Origin: Chara braunii
Lineage: Eukaryota; Streptophyta; Charophyceae; Charales; Characeae
NCBI GenBank assembly: GCA_003427395.1
Contig: BFEA01000001.1
Location: 8,262,725-8,291,068 of the forward strand
Reading direction: 5' to 3'
DNA: 28,344 bases
This document shows positions 9,430 to 18,983 of the stretch, one piece after another. The translations under genes were made by a program, and so were the position numbers. The notes below the pieces were generated by a model. The model did no database searches, was not told the DNA's origin, and saw nothing but the letters and a program-made list of their open reading frames with translations. The first letter of the stretch is position 1. Every line of letters begins with the position of its first letter.

Positions 9430-11842
9430 TGTGACGAACCACTTTCTGCAACACGCGATTTTCAGCATGGTCTCAATGAGGGGTTCTAAGCTTGGAAGGT
9501 TTTACGAGAGATTGGGATGGATAGGAAATTGCATCAGTGTCCTTGTTTTTTCGTCTTTTTCGTCGCTTCTTTTCGAATGGCTGGGTTCGGAGTTGGGTGT
9601 GTCCTTGCACGGCCGGTTGATTGATTGGTTGGCCGGATGTCTGCGGCGCGCCAACGAGCGCGCGATTAATAAATATTGACGCCATTTCTTTTCGGTTCGG
9701 TTTCGGAACTTTTGGGCGCAGACATCGCGCGGGAATTTGCTTCGTTCTTTTTGAATTTTCTTTTTCGAATTTATCGAGCCCCGTTGGCTCTCGGAATTGC
9801 GGACTTTCCTTCCAGAACCTGTACTTTTGCTTTTTCGCATTAGTTAGGAATTTAGGAATTTTGTAATTAGGACTTTCTTTGGCCGCGCGACGCCTTTTTG
9901 CTTGCGCGCTTCTTTACGCGGCTACAACGGAATTTTGATTAGTCGGCGCCTTTAATCGGGAGTGTAAATGTAATTGTGGGTTGGCGCCATTGTAATTGTA
10001 TCTCTCTTCTTGCGCTTCGTCTTTCTTGCCCTCCTTCTCTTTCTTTTGCTGCATTTTTGTAACTACGGACTGCATGCTCATATCGATGCGTCGAGAATGG
10101 CTACGTCCCCCACGACGCGGCCCGGTCATGCAGAACGTAGGCACTCCCTCGCTAATCTCTCTCTAAGTCCTGGTAATTTCGTGCTCTTCGCGCATGCGTA
10201 CACGCTATAAACTTCGGCTGCACGATTAGTTAGCTCTCTTAACCAGTTGTTGGAACCTCGGGGTTGCGTGATCAGAGAGGGTCGGCACGCGAGCAAAGTA
10301 AGAGGTGAGTAGAGCAGGAGTCGGGCGACCTGACGAGCTGCTGCCAAACGCGCAGGGTTTACGCGGGCCACGACGGACTGTGGGCGCGGGCAAACCTGAC
10401 GGGTGTTGGAGGACTAAGTGGAGTGACGGCTTCGTGAGTTGGTGTGTGACGACGGACTGTCTGCATCGGAGAAGAAGAGAGAGAGGAAGAGAGAGAGTTG
10501 AGGTTGATGGACGTGGAGTTGCTATTTCTTTTATCTTTTCTCCCTCCTATCTCGTGTAAATAAGTTTTGATTTCGGCTCTGGGCGATTTGCCCGATTTTT
10601 TGTTTTTCGGAATTTGGGCTTGGGTTTTTGCTCACACTTGTCATTGCGATTTTTCCCACCTCCGAGGCACTGTGTGTATGATTGTTGAATGTATGGATGT
10701 ATGGATGCCATGGTTGATTGCTTATCCTTCTGCCGGATCCTTCAAGTTGTCCTTGCTTTTGGTTGTCCCATCTGATGCACTTGTAAGTAGAATAGGAATT
10801 TTTCGCAATCGATAATCCCGTTNTTGTCTTCGCGTGTCTTTTGATTGAGATGATTGTGATTGTTGCATCTCACATGCTCAAAACAGCCCGGAGTAATTAG
10901 ACGATCGGATGTCGAGTCCGGCGAACGTCGCGCGAGGACACATGTAAAACGGGATCTGAGTTGCACACTTACACGTATCCCCGGGCGACGATTCATCAAT
11001 CCCAACGGAACCATTGATCACCGACGCATTGTCTGACTAAGCAGGGCCAACCCAAGGTCCCCTACGACGTAGTCGCCCCGTACGAACACGCGTAAGCCAG
11101 GCTTAATTCGCCAAGCCTGTGCGGGCTCGCACGTGGCAATCTCAATCGCCACGGACCCGCCCTTAGGCAACTCGTAACACCGCAATGACACAATGACGCG
11201 ATCCTGGAATTCCGACTCATCATACGACCCGAATTACTGCACCCCTTGGATAAACAAACTCCTCCGACAGAGATACCCCTGCCTAACCGAGAACTGACTG
11301 TGTCCTCGGGAATTCCACTGCGTTACCACTAGCAACCCCCGGTGCTCTGATTTCCCTTCTCTGGACCATACCTACTATTTCATCCACCCTGGATTTGTTG
11401 TTATCATCACCAGTTTCCCTCACTTTCGCCTTCTTCTTCCGTATCATCAACTCAGCGTTGTCTTGTGGTCGGCCATAGCCCCCTACTGGCCCAGCACACC
11501 CTGCGGGAACTGCCGACGATGCGGCGATCAGAGAACCCCGGAGTTCCGGAGGCCTAAACCAAACGCGCAACGACCAACGCCACGTGGCAACTCCCGACAG
11601 ATGGACTCAACGGAACCCCACCTACCCCGAAGGGGCCTGCCCACGAACCGCGGCCCCGAAACCAATGGCTCGCTCGGTCTTGAGCGAACCTCGCATACCA
11701 TCGGCCTTGTAACCCGAAGATGCCCTCTCCGCCAAATTGCACCCGTGCCCTCGAAAGATCCTGCCACAGGAGATCCCAGTTCTGACCTGGGACTCCACTT
11801 TTTCAAAAATCCTTGGCACACCCCTTTTCGCACTTCCAGGCC
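9430..11842 (+). repeat. 3' LTR (3' end lost in gap)
   Basis: The LTR begins near TGTGACGAACC at 9430. The same start is seen in the related LTR at 26906. The segment 10826-11842 equals 1-1017 of the 5' LTR at about 95 percent. If the end matches 1058, the full LTR would be about 2.45 kb. With the TATA box at 10206, this leaves an unusually long R-U5 of about 1.6 kb. A single n sits at 10823, three bases before the block that repeats the window start. Confidence 0.75.
10206..10211 (+). promoter_or_regulatory. Candidate LTR TATA box
   Basis: TATAAA lies in GCTATAAACTTCGGC, some 775 bases into the LTR. The related LTR has CATAAATTTTGC at the matching place near 27676, followed by a similar TTAGT-GCTCTCT stretch, so the site is partly conserved. 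Transcription would start about 30 bases downstream. Confidence 0.45.
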
Positions 11843-12481
11843 NNNNNNNNNNNNNNNNNNNNNNNNNNNNNNNNNNNNNNNNNNNNNNNNNNNNNNNNNN
11901 NNNNNNNNNNNNNNNNNNNNNNNNNNNNNNNNNNNNNNNNNNNNNNNNNNNNNNNNNNNNNNNNNNNNNNNNNNNNNNNNNNNNNNNNNNNNNNNNNNNN
12001 NNNNNNNNNNNNNNNNNNNNNNNNNNNNNNNNNNNNNNNNNNNNNNNNNNNNNNNNNNNNNNNNNNNNNNNNNNNNNNNNNNNNNNNNNNNNNNNNNNNN
12101 NNNNNNNNNNNNNNNNNNNNNNNNNNNNNNNNNNNNNNNNNNNNNNNNNNNNNNNNNNNNNNNNNNNNNNNNNNNNNNNNNNNNNNNNNNNNNNNNNNNN
12201 NNNNNNNNNNNNNNNNNNNNNNNNNNNNNNNNNNNNNNNNNNNNNNNNNNNNNNNNNNNNNNNNNNNNNNNNNNNNNNNNNNNNNNNNNNNNNNNNNNNN
12301 NNNNNNNNNNNNNNNNNNNNNNNNNNNNNNNNNNNNNNNNNNNNNNNNNNNNNNNNNNNNNNNNNNNNNNNNNNNNNNNNNNNNNNNNNNNNNNNNNNNN
12401 NNNNNNNNNNNNNNNNNNNNNNNNNNNNNNNNNNNNNNNNNNNNNNNNNNNNNNNNNNNNNNNNNNNNNNNNNNNNNNNNN
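11843..12481. other. Assembly gap of 639 N
   Basis: A run of N hides the end of the 3' LTR and the junction with the LINE tail. Frames predicted across it are meaningless. Confidence 0.99.
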
Positions 12482-12513
<32 letters not shown>

Positions 12514-14312
12514 GGATGTTGGAAATCGGGTCCGGCGTCCCAATCTTGAACCCTTTCCAAAAAATAGACTTTAAAGCAGGCTCAAAGTTAAAGGTAGTTG
12601 TCTTAAAAGCACAAGAGTCTATGCTCTCAGTGTATCAACTGTTATATCTGTCTACTGTAATACAGTTGGGCTGAGTCAGTCACCAACCAGAAGGCTCCTG
12701 CCAGTTATCCAATTCAAATCCTGTGGATTTCCGGCAGACCTAACCCAAAATCTGTCCTAATTGTCCTATTGTGACTGGCTCCCAAGACCCAGAGATGAAC
12801 AACTTCTCATTATCTCTCCAAAAATTCCTAGAGACAATCTGAAATCTCCCGTCTTGTGGAGGTCTGGTCCTGTGTACTGTCCCGAATGCAGCCTAATGCG
12901 GCTGCCTGTGTATCCTCTTGTGGTCCTGGATCTTTGTTAACCTGGTTGCCTTGCCAGCCAAGGTGAAAAGGTAAGTTTACCCTCTAAGTCGAGAAAAACA
13001 ATCATGTCCTTGAGGCCCCAAGTTTTCTTCAGCCAGAGACGACTTTTCCCTGAAGTTTTACCAGGGTTGTGACCGTCAGCTCTGATGGCATGTCTAATTT
13101 TTGCCTTAACCATGTGAACCTGTTGCTGGAGGGGGGTCACCTCTCCTCTGAAGACTCTTGCATTTCTGGCCGTCCAGATGACTTCCATGAGAACTCCCCG
13201 ACAAACCAATGCCACGTAACCCCAACCCGGGGAGCATGCCAGTCACCATCCAATTGTCAGTCCACTTGAAGGCATTCTCCGTAATAGGCCGCCAGTGTTT
13301 CTTCCACCATTCTACCAGTTCATTTGTCACAGGACAGCAAAGCCAGAGATGAGTGGAAGACTCCCACCCCCAGTTGCAGCGAAGGCAGATGGTGGGAATC
13401 TCCATTCCTCTAGAGGCTAACCATTGAGCAGAGGCAGTCACCATCAAAGATTGTAACCACATAATACTGGCCTGCTTCTCTGAAGGAACTTTCTTGAGGG
13501 CCTTCCACAGCTGTAGCATCCCTTTGTCTGAGCACTTTAGCAGAGCCGAGTTCTCAGTTCTGCTGATTGCCACTGTTAATGACGTTTTGTTTTTCTTGCT
13601 TTGCTGGACTACTACTCCCACTATGGTTTTGTAATGTACGAGGGGGACAAAGGACTGTGCTTGTTCAATCCTCTCCCAGCCGAACGACAGTGGTTCTGCT
13701 CTTAAATGGGTTGCATCGCCCAACAGTTGTGCTCTCATTCGTCCATCCTTTCCTTCCTGCACCCAAACTCTCACCTCTTCCCATTCCCATGTCTTCGAAG
13801 CAAGGCGTTCTCCATTTACTGGATGTAATATTCCCGACGAGCACTGGCCCGCTCCGAGGGACCACACCTGCAGGCGGGTCCTCCTGTCCTCTGGGGACCT
13901 TAACCATGTGCCTTCTGTGTGGTTTGTGGTCTTGCAACTCGTTGTAATCCAGTGAGGAGGGAGGGTTGCCTTCAATGTTTCCAAGTGAAGTTCTACCTTG
14001 TGAAGGCGTGGTAGTTTTGTCCGGAGGGCATTTGAATCCATCCATCCATTTATGGTGGGATCCCAGATATCTCGTACTTGTAGGACTCCTTTTTCAATCC
14101 GTGCTCTGCTGAAGCTTCCAACTTGTCCTGATGCTGGAAAGGGTGAACCGTCTTGCTGAAAAATGTGCGGGTTGTCGAATCACAGCTGGTTTAGAATCTC
14201 TCAGGCTGTCTTGGTCGGAGGGGTGCGCCAGACTGGTGGTTTAACCTTGTGCCATGCTGCCTGGATTATCGTCCAAATAAGTGATTTAGGTCTGCGTGCA
14301 GTCCAAGAAGGA

Positions 14313-14318
<6 letters not shown>
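12482..14318 (-). mobile_element. LINE (plant L1-type), 5'-truncated 3' end
   Basis: A T31 run at 12482-12512 is the poly(A) tail of a - strand non-LTR retrotransposon. About 420 bases of 3' UTR (12513-12936) follow, then the C-terminal part of ORF2. The coding trace is recognisable up to about 14310. Endonuclease and RT catalytic motifs are absent, so this is a truncated copy. An A28 run at 14319-14346 interrupts or ends it. Confidence 0.8.
12937..14310 (-). pseudogene. LINE ORF2 C-terminal region with zf-RVT domain
   Basis: This is the end of a LINE reverse transcriptase, on the - strand. The trace starts with SLIWTIIQAAWHKVKPPVW and has in-frame TGAs at about 14207-14209 and 14180-14182. 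It continues with FDNPHIFQQDG and VLQVRDIWDPTINGW into the open frame 14179-13106. The zinc-binding RVT domain reads ICLRCNWGWESSTHLWLCCP (about 13325-13405): Cys-x2-Cys, His and Cys as in plant LINEs. A frameshift near 13205 moves to the frame ending at 12937, which contains the plant LINE signature VIWTARNARVFRGE. No activity is expected. Confidence 0.8.

Positions 14319-14346
<28 letters not shown>
14319..14346 (+). repeat. A28 tract flanked by CAGC repeats
   Basis: Twenty-eight A bases sit between CAGC at 14315-14318 and CAGC at 14347-14350. A short direct repeat around a pure A tract is what a tail-only retro-insertion or a tract expansion would leave. A basecalling or gap-filling artefact is also possible. 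Confidence 0.6.
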
Positions 14347-14465
14347 CAGCATGGTCCAAGACGGGCAATTCTCCAGCTATACGAAAAAGAGTCAGGGACC
14401 CTGTCCGTTCCGGTCAAGAAACAAATGGTGAGAGTCTGCGATCTGTTTTTATGCATCTCCATTAA

Positions 14466-14677
14466 GAACCTATCCAGATTCCGGTTCTTCATTTGATCCA
14501 CTTTGGTAGCGGCAACAACTTCAGGACGTGTGTGAAGTCCAATACATCGGGCCTTGATCCATTACTCTCGACATGCACAAAAGACAAAAATCATGGCGGT
14601 GTATCTTTCCAATTTCTACCGGAAGATTCACTCTCGTATTGCACATTTCGAGAGAAGTGGAGCGAGGTCCATTTGCA
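14466..14677 (+). pseudogene. LINE ORF1-like gene, 5' part, split by Helitron
   Basis: This open frame is interrupted at 14677 by the Helitron. It includes GGVSFQFLPEDSL and FREKWSEVH. Joining base 14677 to 25779 makes an intact His codon, and the frame continues without a stop for 81 further codons to 26022. The stop seen at 14679-14681 is simply the Helitron CTAG end. The N-terminal part is unclear: a TAA lies at 14463-14465. The most likely identity is the nucleic-acid-binding ORF1 protein of a plant LINE, judged from its second half. Confidence 0.6.
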
Positions 14678-14710
14678 CTAGACCCGCGCGTTCCGCGGAG
14701 GCGCAGCCAG
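14678..14710 (-). other. Helitron 3' terminus: hairpin plus CTAG
   Basis: On the - strand the end reads CCGCGGAACGCGCGGGTCTAG, which is a 5-bp GC stem, a 5-base loop, two bases, then CTAG followed by host T. In Helitrons this palindrome is the signal for ending rolling-circle transfer. It stands out as a GC spike in AT-rich DNA. Confidence 0.85.
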
Positions 14711-15041
14711 GGGGCAGGAGATTGAAGTAGGCGAATTTGAGTTTACATATAGAAAAACATGACCTAAGAAAGAGTTTGGGAATTTTGATCCTGAAACAGG
14801 GTTGGTAAAAGGGCATGTTTGTGAAGTTCATTTCTTAGGGGTAGCGTTGTGTTGTGTTTTTTTTTTTTTTGCAATATTGAAGCAAATAGAAAAGATAAAA
14901 AAATAGAAAATATTATGAAATTATTGTGTGATGAAAAGCATGATGTAGTTGTAGCGAGTTTTTTTTTTTTTTTTTTTTGCAAAAATTGTGACGTGGGTTT
15001 GGTCTGGAGATATTGTAGCATTAAACGACCGGTATTAGACC

Positions 15042-15790
15042 GAGTTTTGTCGAGCCTGCGTGTCACTGTATTTAGTTTTTTGGCATTGTACATAAATGAA
15101 ACAAAATGCAAGAGAGAGAAGAAGGAAAAAATAGAAAGACAAAAGAACAACTGGTACATTGGGATGTAAAAGCAACTCGAATATTAATTCAAATTCTTAT
15201 GTTTATCAAACAAGGCACTCCTTAATCTAAAGGAAGAGGAAAATAGATTATAATCTTCTAGTCATCTGAGGTTAATGTCAATCTGTATAGATGAGTTTTG
15301 TCGAACATGCGTCTCACTGTATTTTGTTTTTTTCTAGGCTACCAGCCGGGCCGCCCAGGTCCCGGGTGGCCAGCCCGTGCAAGGACCAGAGAAGGTCCCA
15401 GCCAAAAAAAAAAAAAAAAAAAAAAATCCAAAAAATCCGAAACAAAACTATGTTATGCAGAAAAATAAATAAAACAGTTTTTGCCTCAGGGTCACATTGA
15501 AATTCTGCATCTAATTTAGAATAAAAAAATAAAATTGTATTTTTTTATTTTTATTGTCATTTTTTAATTGCTTTTTGCCCGGCCGAGCAAGTGACCCCGG
15601 GCCACTCTGGTAGCCTAGATTTTTTTGTATTATATAGAAATGAAACAAAATGCAAGATATTGGGATATTAAAGCAGCAGAAACATTAATATTAAATTATC
15701 ATGCTTATCAAACAAGGTATTATTTAGTCTGAAGAAAGAGGAGAATAGACTACAATCTCCTAGTTATCTGAGATTAATGTCAAATTCTAC
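15042..15790 (+). repeat. Tandem duplication of about 250 bp, second copy interrupted
   Basis: The first copy (15042-15292) and second copy (15293-15790) share GTTTTGTCGARC near their start, AATGAAACAAAATGCAAG in the middle and ATCTGAGRTTAATGTCAA at the end. The second copy contains a 285-bp insertion. Short reading-frame similarity (WDVKATRILI versus WDIKAAETLI) hints at an old exon, but both copies have stops. Confidence 0.75.
15334..15619. mobile_element. MITE-like insertion with inverted ends
   Basis: The insertion starts CTAGGCTACCAG and ends CTGGTAGCCTAG, a perfect 12-bp terminal inverted repeat, followed inward by imperfect GGCC/CCCGGG-rich sequence. Runs of seven T lie on both sides (15327-15333 and 15620-15626), fitting a target-site duplication. 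The other copy of the surrounding repeat lacks it, giving an empty site for comparison. It has GC-rich ends, an A23 tract at 15404-15426 and an AT-rich core with no ORF. The superfamily is not clear. Confidence 0.75.
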
Positions 15791-16231
15791 AAATTGCCAT
15801 GTCATGTGTGTGCTAGGGGACTGCATTCATAGGTTCCTTAAACTTCTCTTCTTGCCTTTTATCTAGGTTAATTGTCATTAAGGAACCAGAATCAGTGTAC
15901 TTATTACCATTGAAGTATAAAAGTCAACAACAGTATGGTAAGCACTCTCGATCATTGTCATAAGGTTTACTAATTATTGGATTAGAATAGCTAATGTTAC
16001 ACATCATCATTTTATGCATTGGTTTTTTGTATTGTTTTATTTGGTTATATGAAACTATTGAAATGAATAACTATGTAGAAGTACTAACTTATATGTTTAC
16101 ATTAGTGCGAAAGAATTTAATTTTTATTGAATTTTATTATCAGAATTGGAAGGTGTGTTTGGTCGAAGTGGTAATGTATAGATGTGAAGGGGTTGTGGTG
16201 TCATATGTTGAAAAATAGTATCGAATGTTAG
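15791..16231. other. No gene recognised (Helitron 3' cargo)
   Basis: This is AT-rich sequence inside the Helitron. The + strand frame 15994-16218 is open but hydrophobic and T-rich in composition, with no motif I can recognise. Confidence 0.6.
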
Positions 16232-16579
16232 TTATCGAGGTTCTAAAAACTCATGATGATTATAAGTGTAATCAAATCTGATAGTTGTTCCTATGATTGG
16301 AATGTCGTAGTCATCGTTGTAGTTGTAAATTGCAGCTCTTCGGAGTAATGAACCCAAATTTTTGTATGTGTCTATGTATTTTGTACTGAGTGCTGCATGG
16401 ATGTCGTTGACAGTTTTCGGTTGATCTGTATCCGGCAAATATATTGCAACCATGTTTTGTCGTCCTCGTCGCCACCTTTGATGATGTACTAGAAGTCTTG
16501 TTTCTGCGATCGACGTCGGTTGATACATAGGAAGGGCGTTTGAGGTCGATAGTTTTCGTGTGATGTATGTATCGTTCAT
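16232..16579 (-). CDS. Small cargo protein, copy 2 of a paralogous pair
   Basis: An intact 115-codon frame starting with ATG at 16579, of unknown family. The conserved core runs QRWRRGRQNMVAIYLPDTDQ, then TVNDIH, then SLLRRAAIYNYNDDYDIP followed by IGTTIRF. The same order appears in the frame at 17610-17906, about 1 kb upstream in the element's direction, so the two are tandem paralogues. No signal peptide or membrane segment is seen. It lies in the 3' cargo of the Helitron, downstream of the protease region. Conservation between the copies suggests that it was a real gene. The function is unknown. Confidence 0.6.
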   Translation of the reverse strand: MNDTYITRKLSTSNALPMYQPTSIAETRLLVHHQRWRRGRQNMVAIYLPDTDQPKTVNDIHAALSTKYIDTYKNLGSLLRRAAIYNYNDDYDIPIIGTTIRFDYTYNHHEFLEPR

Positions 16580-16869
16580 GTCGCATTGTGTGCTCTAGGT
16601 GGTTGCTTGGTCTTGAAGGTCCATACGACATTATATTTTATCTGCCATGAAATATGACAAAGGAACAAATGAGTTATTTTATAGTTATAGTATGGAGATA
16701 GGAATGTAATGTTTTATATAGTTATATGGCATGAAAATGAAAGTATAATGTTTTGTATGTTGTAAGATATGTACTATATTATTTTATTTTAATTTAATAT
16801 ATATATAAAAGTAAAAAATGCATTAAAAGTTATAAGGGATGTAGAAATGAATCTATAATGAGTAGTATT

Positions 16870-17040
16870 AGTTAGGAGGATTCTTGTTCCGGGATGAGGA
16901 ACATCAAGAAGACAAACGATGTCGTCGATGATTGCAATATAAAGATTTTGAAAGTTCGTTCGTAATGGTATGACGTCTGCTAAGAAGATATATAAAGAAA
17001 TGAAAGTTGTAGAGTGGTATGTGAAGTAAGAGACAACAAT
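16870..17040 (-). pseudogene. Possible further cargo-protein fragment
   Basis: A - strand frame between the two paralogues reads IFLADVIPLRT, NLYIAIIDDIVCLLDV and PHPGTRILL. The elements LAD, DIVxLL and P-x-x-GT resemble the paralogous pair in order, and VIPLRT also recalls the ORF at 18984-19556. There is no clear start, and similarity by eye is weak. The ORF 16980-17309 in another frame looks like composition noise. Confidence 0.3.
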
Positions 17041-17609
17041 GCCTTCTTAATTGATTTTTGTTGCATGATGGAGATTATGTTGTTATAATTATATGCGAAG
17101 AGTGTTGAAAAATCGGTGTAGGATTGACATAATGTGTGAGTGATGAATAGAAATAAACACCTGCAAAGAAAATAAACCACATGAAGAAATAAGAAACAAA
17201 TATATATATGTATTAGGGCAAAAACTATTTGAAATAAGGATAATTTATTAATTTCTTGGATTTGGATTAAATAGGATGTGTGTAGATATGTAGGACGAAA
17301 TTTATTCATTTTGAAATATTATTATGGATAACAACGATGATATAAAATAAGTGAGAAAAAAAAGTGTTTGGTTTTATTTGATTTTCGTGTTTCTTACGTT
17401 GTAGTTCATAATGTTTCATCTTTATCTTGTTGAGTATTTGAAGCAGTCGTAGTCGAATTGTTTGTAAAACAAATATTATGATCATTTGATGTCGATTACA
17501 TATTACGTTGTGCAATTTTGTTCGATGGAGCAGGTTTCATTGATCTTGTATTGGCATTGAAACATGGATACCGAATATCATTCCATTCATGAATTTTGTG
17601 GTCTGTTGT

Positions 17610-17906
17610 TTAGTTGAATGTCAATAGAGTTCCGATGGCTGGCATAGCAAAGTCTTCGTCGTAATCGTATATAGTCTCCTTCCGTAGTAGCGATACGATG
17701 TCATTGTGTGTAGTTCCGTGTACGTTCGTGAGTGTTCAATGTATATCGCCAACTTGTGTTTCTTGGTCTGTATCAGCAAGAATCATGTCGACTACACGTA
17801 CGTCTCTTGCCCAACGAATTTTGAATTGAATAAGAAATCCTCTTTCTATTACCGACAACGATCCTGCGGGTCTTGGTTCGTCGATAAATGTTTGTAGATC
17901 AGACAT
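17610..17906 (-). pseudogene. Small cargo protein, copy 1 of a paralogous pair
   Basis: The - strand frame has 99 codons from ATG at 17906 to TAA at 17610-17612, with one internal TGA after GDIH. The core reads KIRWARDVRVVDMILADTDQ, then QVGDIH, then IVSLLRKETIYDYDEDFAMP followed by IGTLLTF. It aligns with the intact copy at 16232-16579 in the Trp-Arg block, the DTDQ box, the DIH box and the P-x-IGT box. Directly upstream, short frames (MTSGTSHTAP at 18058 and MEEILRLSKEM near 17980) may be its original N-terminus, separated by a stop and a shift. Family unknown. Confidence 0.55.
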
Positions 17907-18135
17907 TTTGTTGTGAACGATATGTGTCTTCGTACGTTTTTTTCACGCATCTCCTTCGATAGTCGTAATATCTCTTCCATGTCGGTTTTTTTGCGTTAAG
18001 GACGCGGAATATTCGGATCGACAATCTTTGGTGCTGTGTGTGATGTGCCAGAAGTCATGATTTGAGCACAAGGAGGAAACTACGAGTTATTATTTGTGTA
18101 TAAAAAGTCTAGGGTATAAAAATATAAAAATGTGT

Positions 18136-18240
18136 TTCAGAAGGGAAAGGAAAAAGAGAAATGGGAAGGGAGAGAAAGGGAAAGAGAGAGAAAAGGCGAA
18201 AATACAAGGGGAGGGGAAAAAAAATGGAGACAGAAGTAGA
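18136..18240 (+). repeat. Homopurine tract
   Basis: About 100 bases of almost pure A/G on the + strand, so homopyrimidine on the coding strand of the Helitron. It lies between two cargo ORFs. The Lys/Arg/Gly-rich frame 18094-18303 is a product of this composition. Confidence 0.6.
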
Positions 18241-18407
18241 TTTATGAGAATATACAGAGAGATGAATATTTTAATATATTATTGTGTTGAATGGAAAATT
18301 TGAATGATTTGTTTGATTAATTATTTTGTAATAATATGTTAAATAATTTTTTAGTGAGCAATTTTGTTTATATATGGACTTTATTCGATTCCGAGCGATT
18401 ACAAAGC

Positions 18408-18834
18408 AAATAATGCTAAATCATTACTATCAGGATCAACTCGAAAAGCACATCGGTATTCCGTAAAGGGTGTGAATTGTCGAATCGAATGATAAGGAAA
18501 ATATGAATATGAAAATGGAAGTCGTACAATATGGTTGAGTAAATAATAGAACCATGGACCAGGGCCCCACAAAAACCATTGTGCAAGAAAAGCTGGATTT
18601 TCAGGTGTGTTTTGACAAAAAACAAATAGCAGGTGTTCAGAAAGATTGACAAGTTTTGTTAATATGTGAGAGTCGTAAATGTTGTTGGTAATGTAAAGTC
18701 GAAGCGAGGTTGCTCTATAACGAGCTAGTTGTCTTGATACAAGGGTAATGAATGTACAAAGTGTTAGTGTAAAAATATAGAAAGATATTCTAAAATTTGT
18801 TTGATTTGCTCTTATTTAGTTTGATAAGTTTTCA
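18408..18834 (-). CDS. Unknown cargo ORF, tryptophan/tyrosine-rich C-terminus
   Basis: A - strand frame of about 140 codons, open from an upstream TAA to TAA at about 18408, with no ATG at its head. It may be a spliced exon, and TTTTAG near 18792 could be an acceptor. The N-terminal part has a hydrophobic segment (FYIFTLTLCTFITLV). The rest reads NLSEHLLFVFCQNTPENP, AQWFLWGPGPWFYYLLNHIV and FTEYRCAFRVDPDSNDLALF. This is a balanced, coding-like composition, unlike the AT-rich background, but it matches no family known to me. Confidence 0.45.
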
Positions 18835-18983
18835 TTGAATTCTTGTGTTGCACTAAATGATAAAGAATGTAAAGGGATGTTACGAAACATAATTAATGAG
18901 AAAAGAACGAATGAAAAGAATGAGTGTGAGATTATTCCTATACCAACGGCAACATCAATGATGAAAAGTGTTCTTTGGTCAGA

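Larger units (their letters stand above)
1..11842 (+). mobile_element. Ty3/gypsy LTR retrotransposon, long LTRs, decayed
   Basis: The order gag, protease, RT, RNase H, integrase identifies a Ty3/gypsy element, since integrase follows RNase H. Bases 1-1017 recur at 10826-11842 with a constant net offset of 10825. A hand count gives about 55 differences, roughly 5 percent, with one compensated 1-base indel pair. The repeated block lies upstream of gag and downstream of the last ORF, so I read it as the two LTRs. The 5' LTR is cut by the window start and the end of the 3' LTR is lost in the N gap. The internal region is about 8.4 kb, with an extra ORF after integrase. Stops and frameshifts make this copy non-autonomous. 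Confidence 0.9.

Noticed and set aside
11180-11842. Start of a second tandem element after a short 1.75-kb LTR ending TCGTAACA
   Set aside because: The repeat extends unchanged past that point to the gap, and the tRNA-Met-like PBS lies further on at 1059, so a longer LTR explains the data better.
11463-12674. Long frames on both strands through the N run
   Set aside because: They exist only because N codons contain no stop.
14493-14840. A THAP-like zinc finger (FLPED...REKW, then CEVHF)
   Set aside because: The C-x2-HF part lies inside the Helitron. Once the insertion is removed, the frame continues instead into a zinc-knuckle protein, so the resemblance is chance.
14849-15169. 106-codon + strand ORF with poly-Phe runs
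   Set aside because: It is made by T14 and T20 homopolymers and crosses the start of the tandem duplication.
16980-17309. 109-codon hydrophobic ORF on the - strand
   Set aside because: Its Phe/Leu/Ile-rich content follows from AT-rich DNA, and a different frame there resembles the cargo proteins better.
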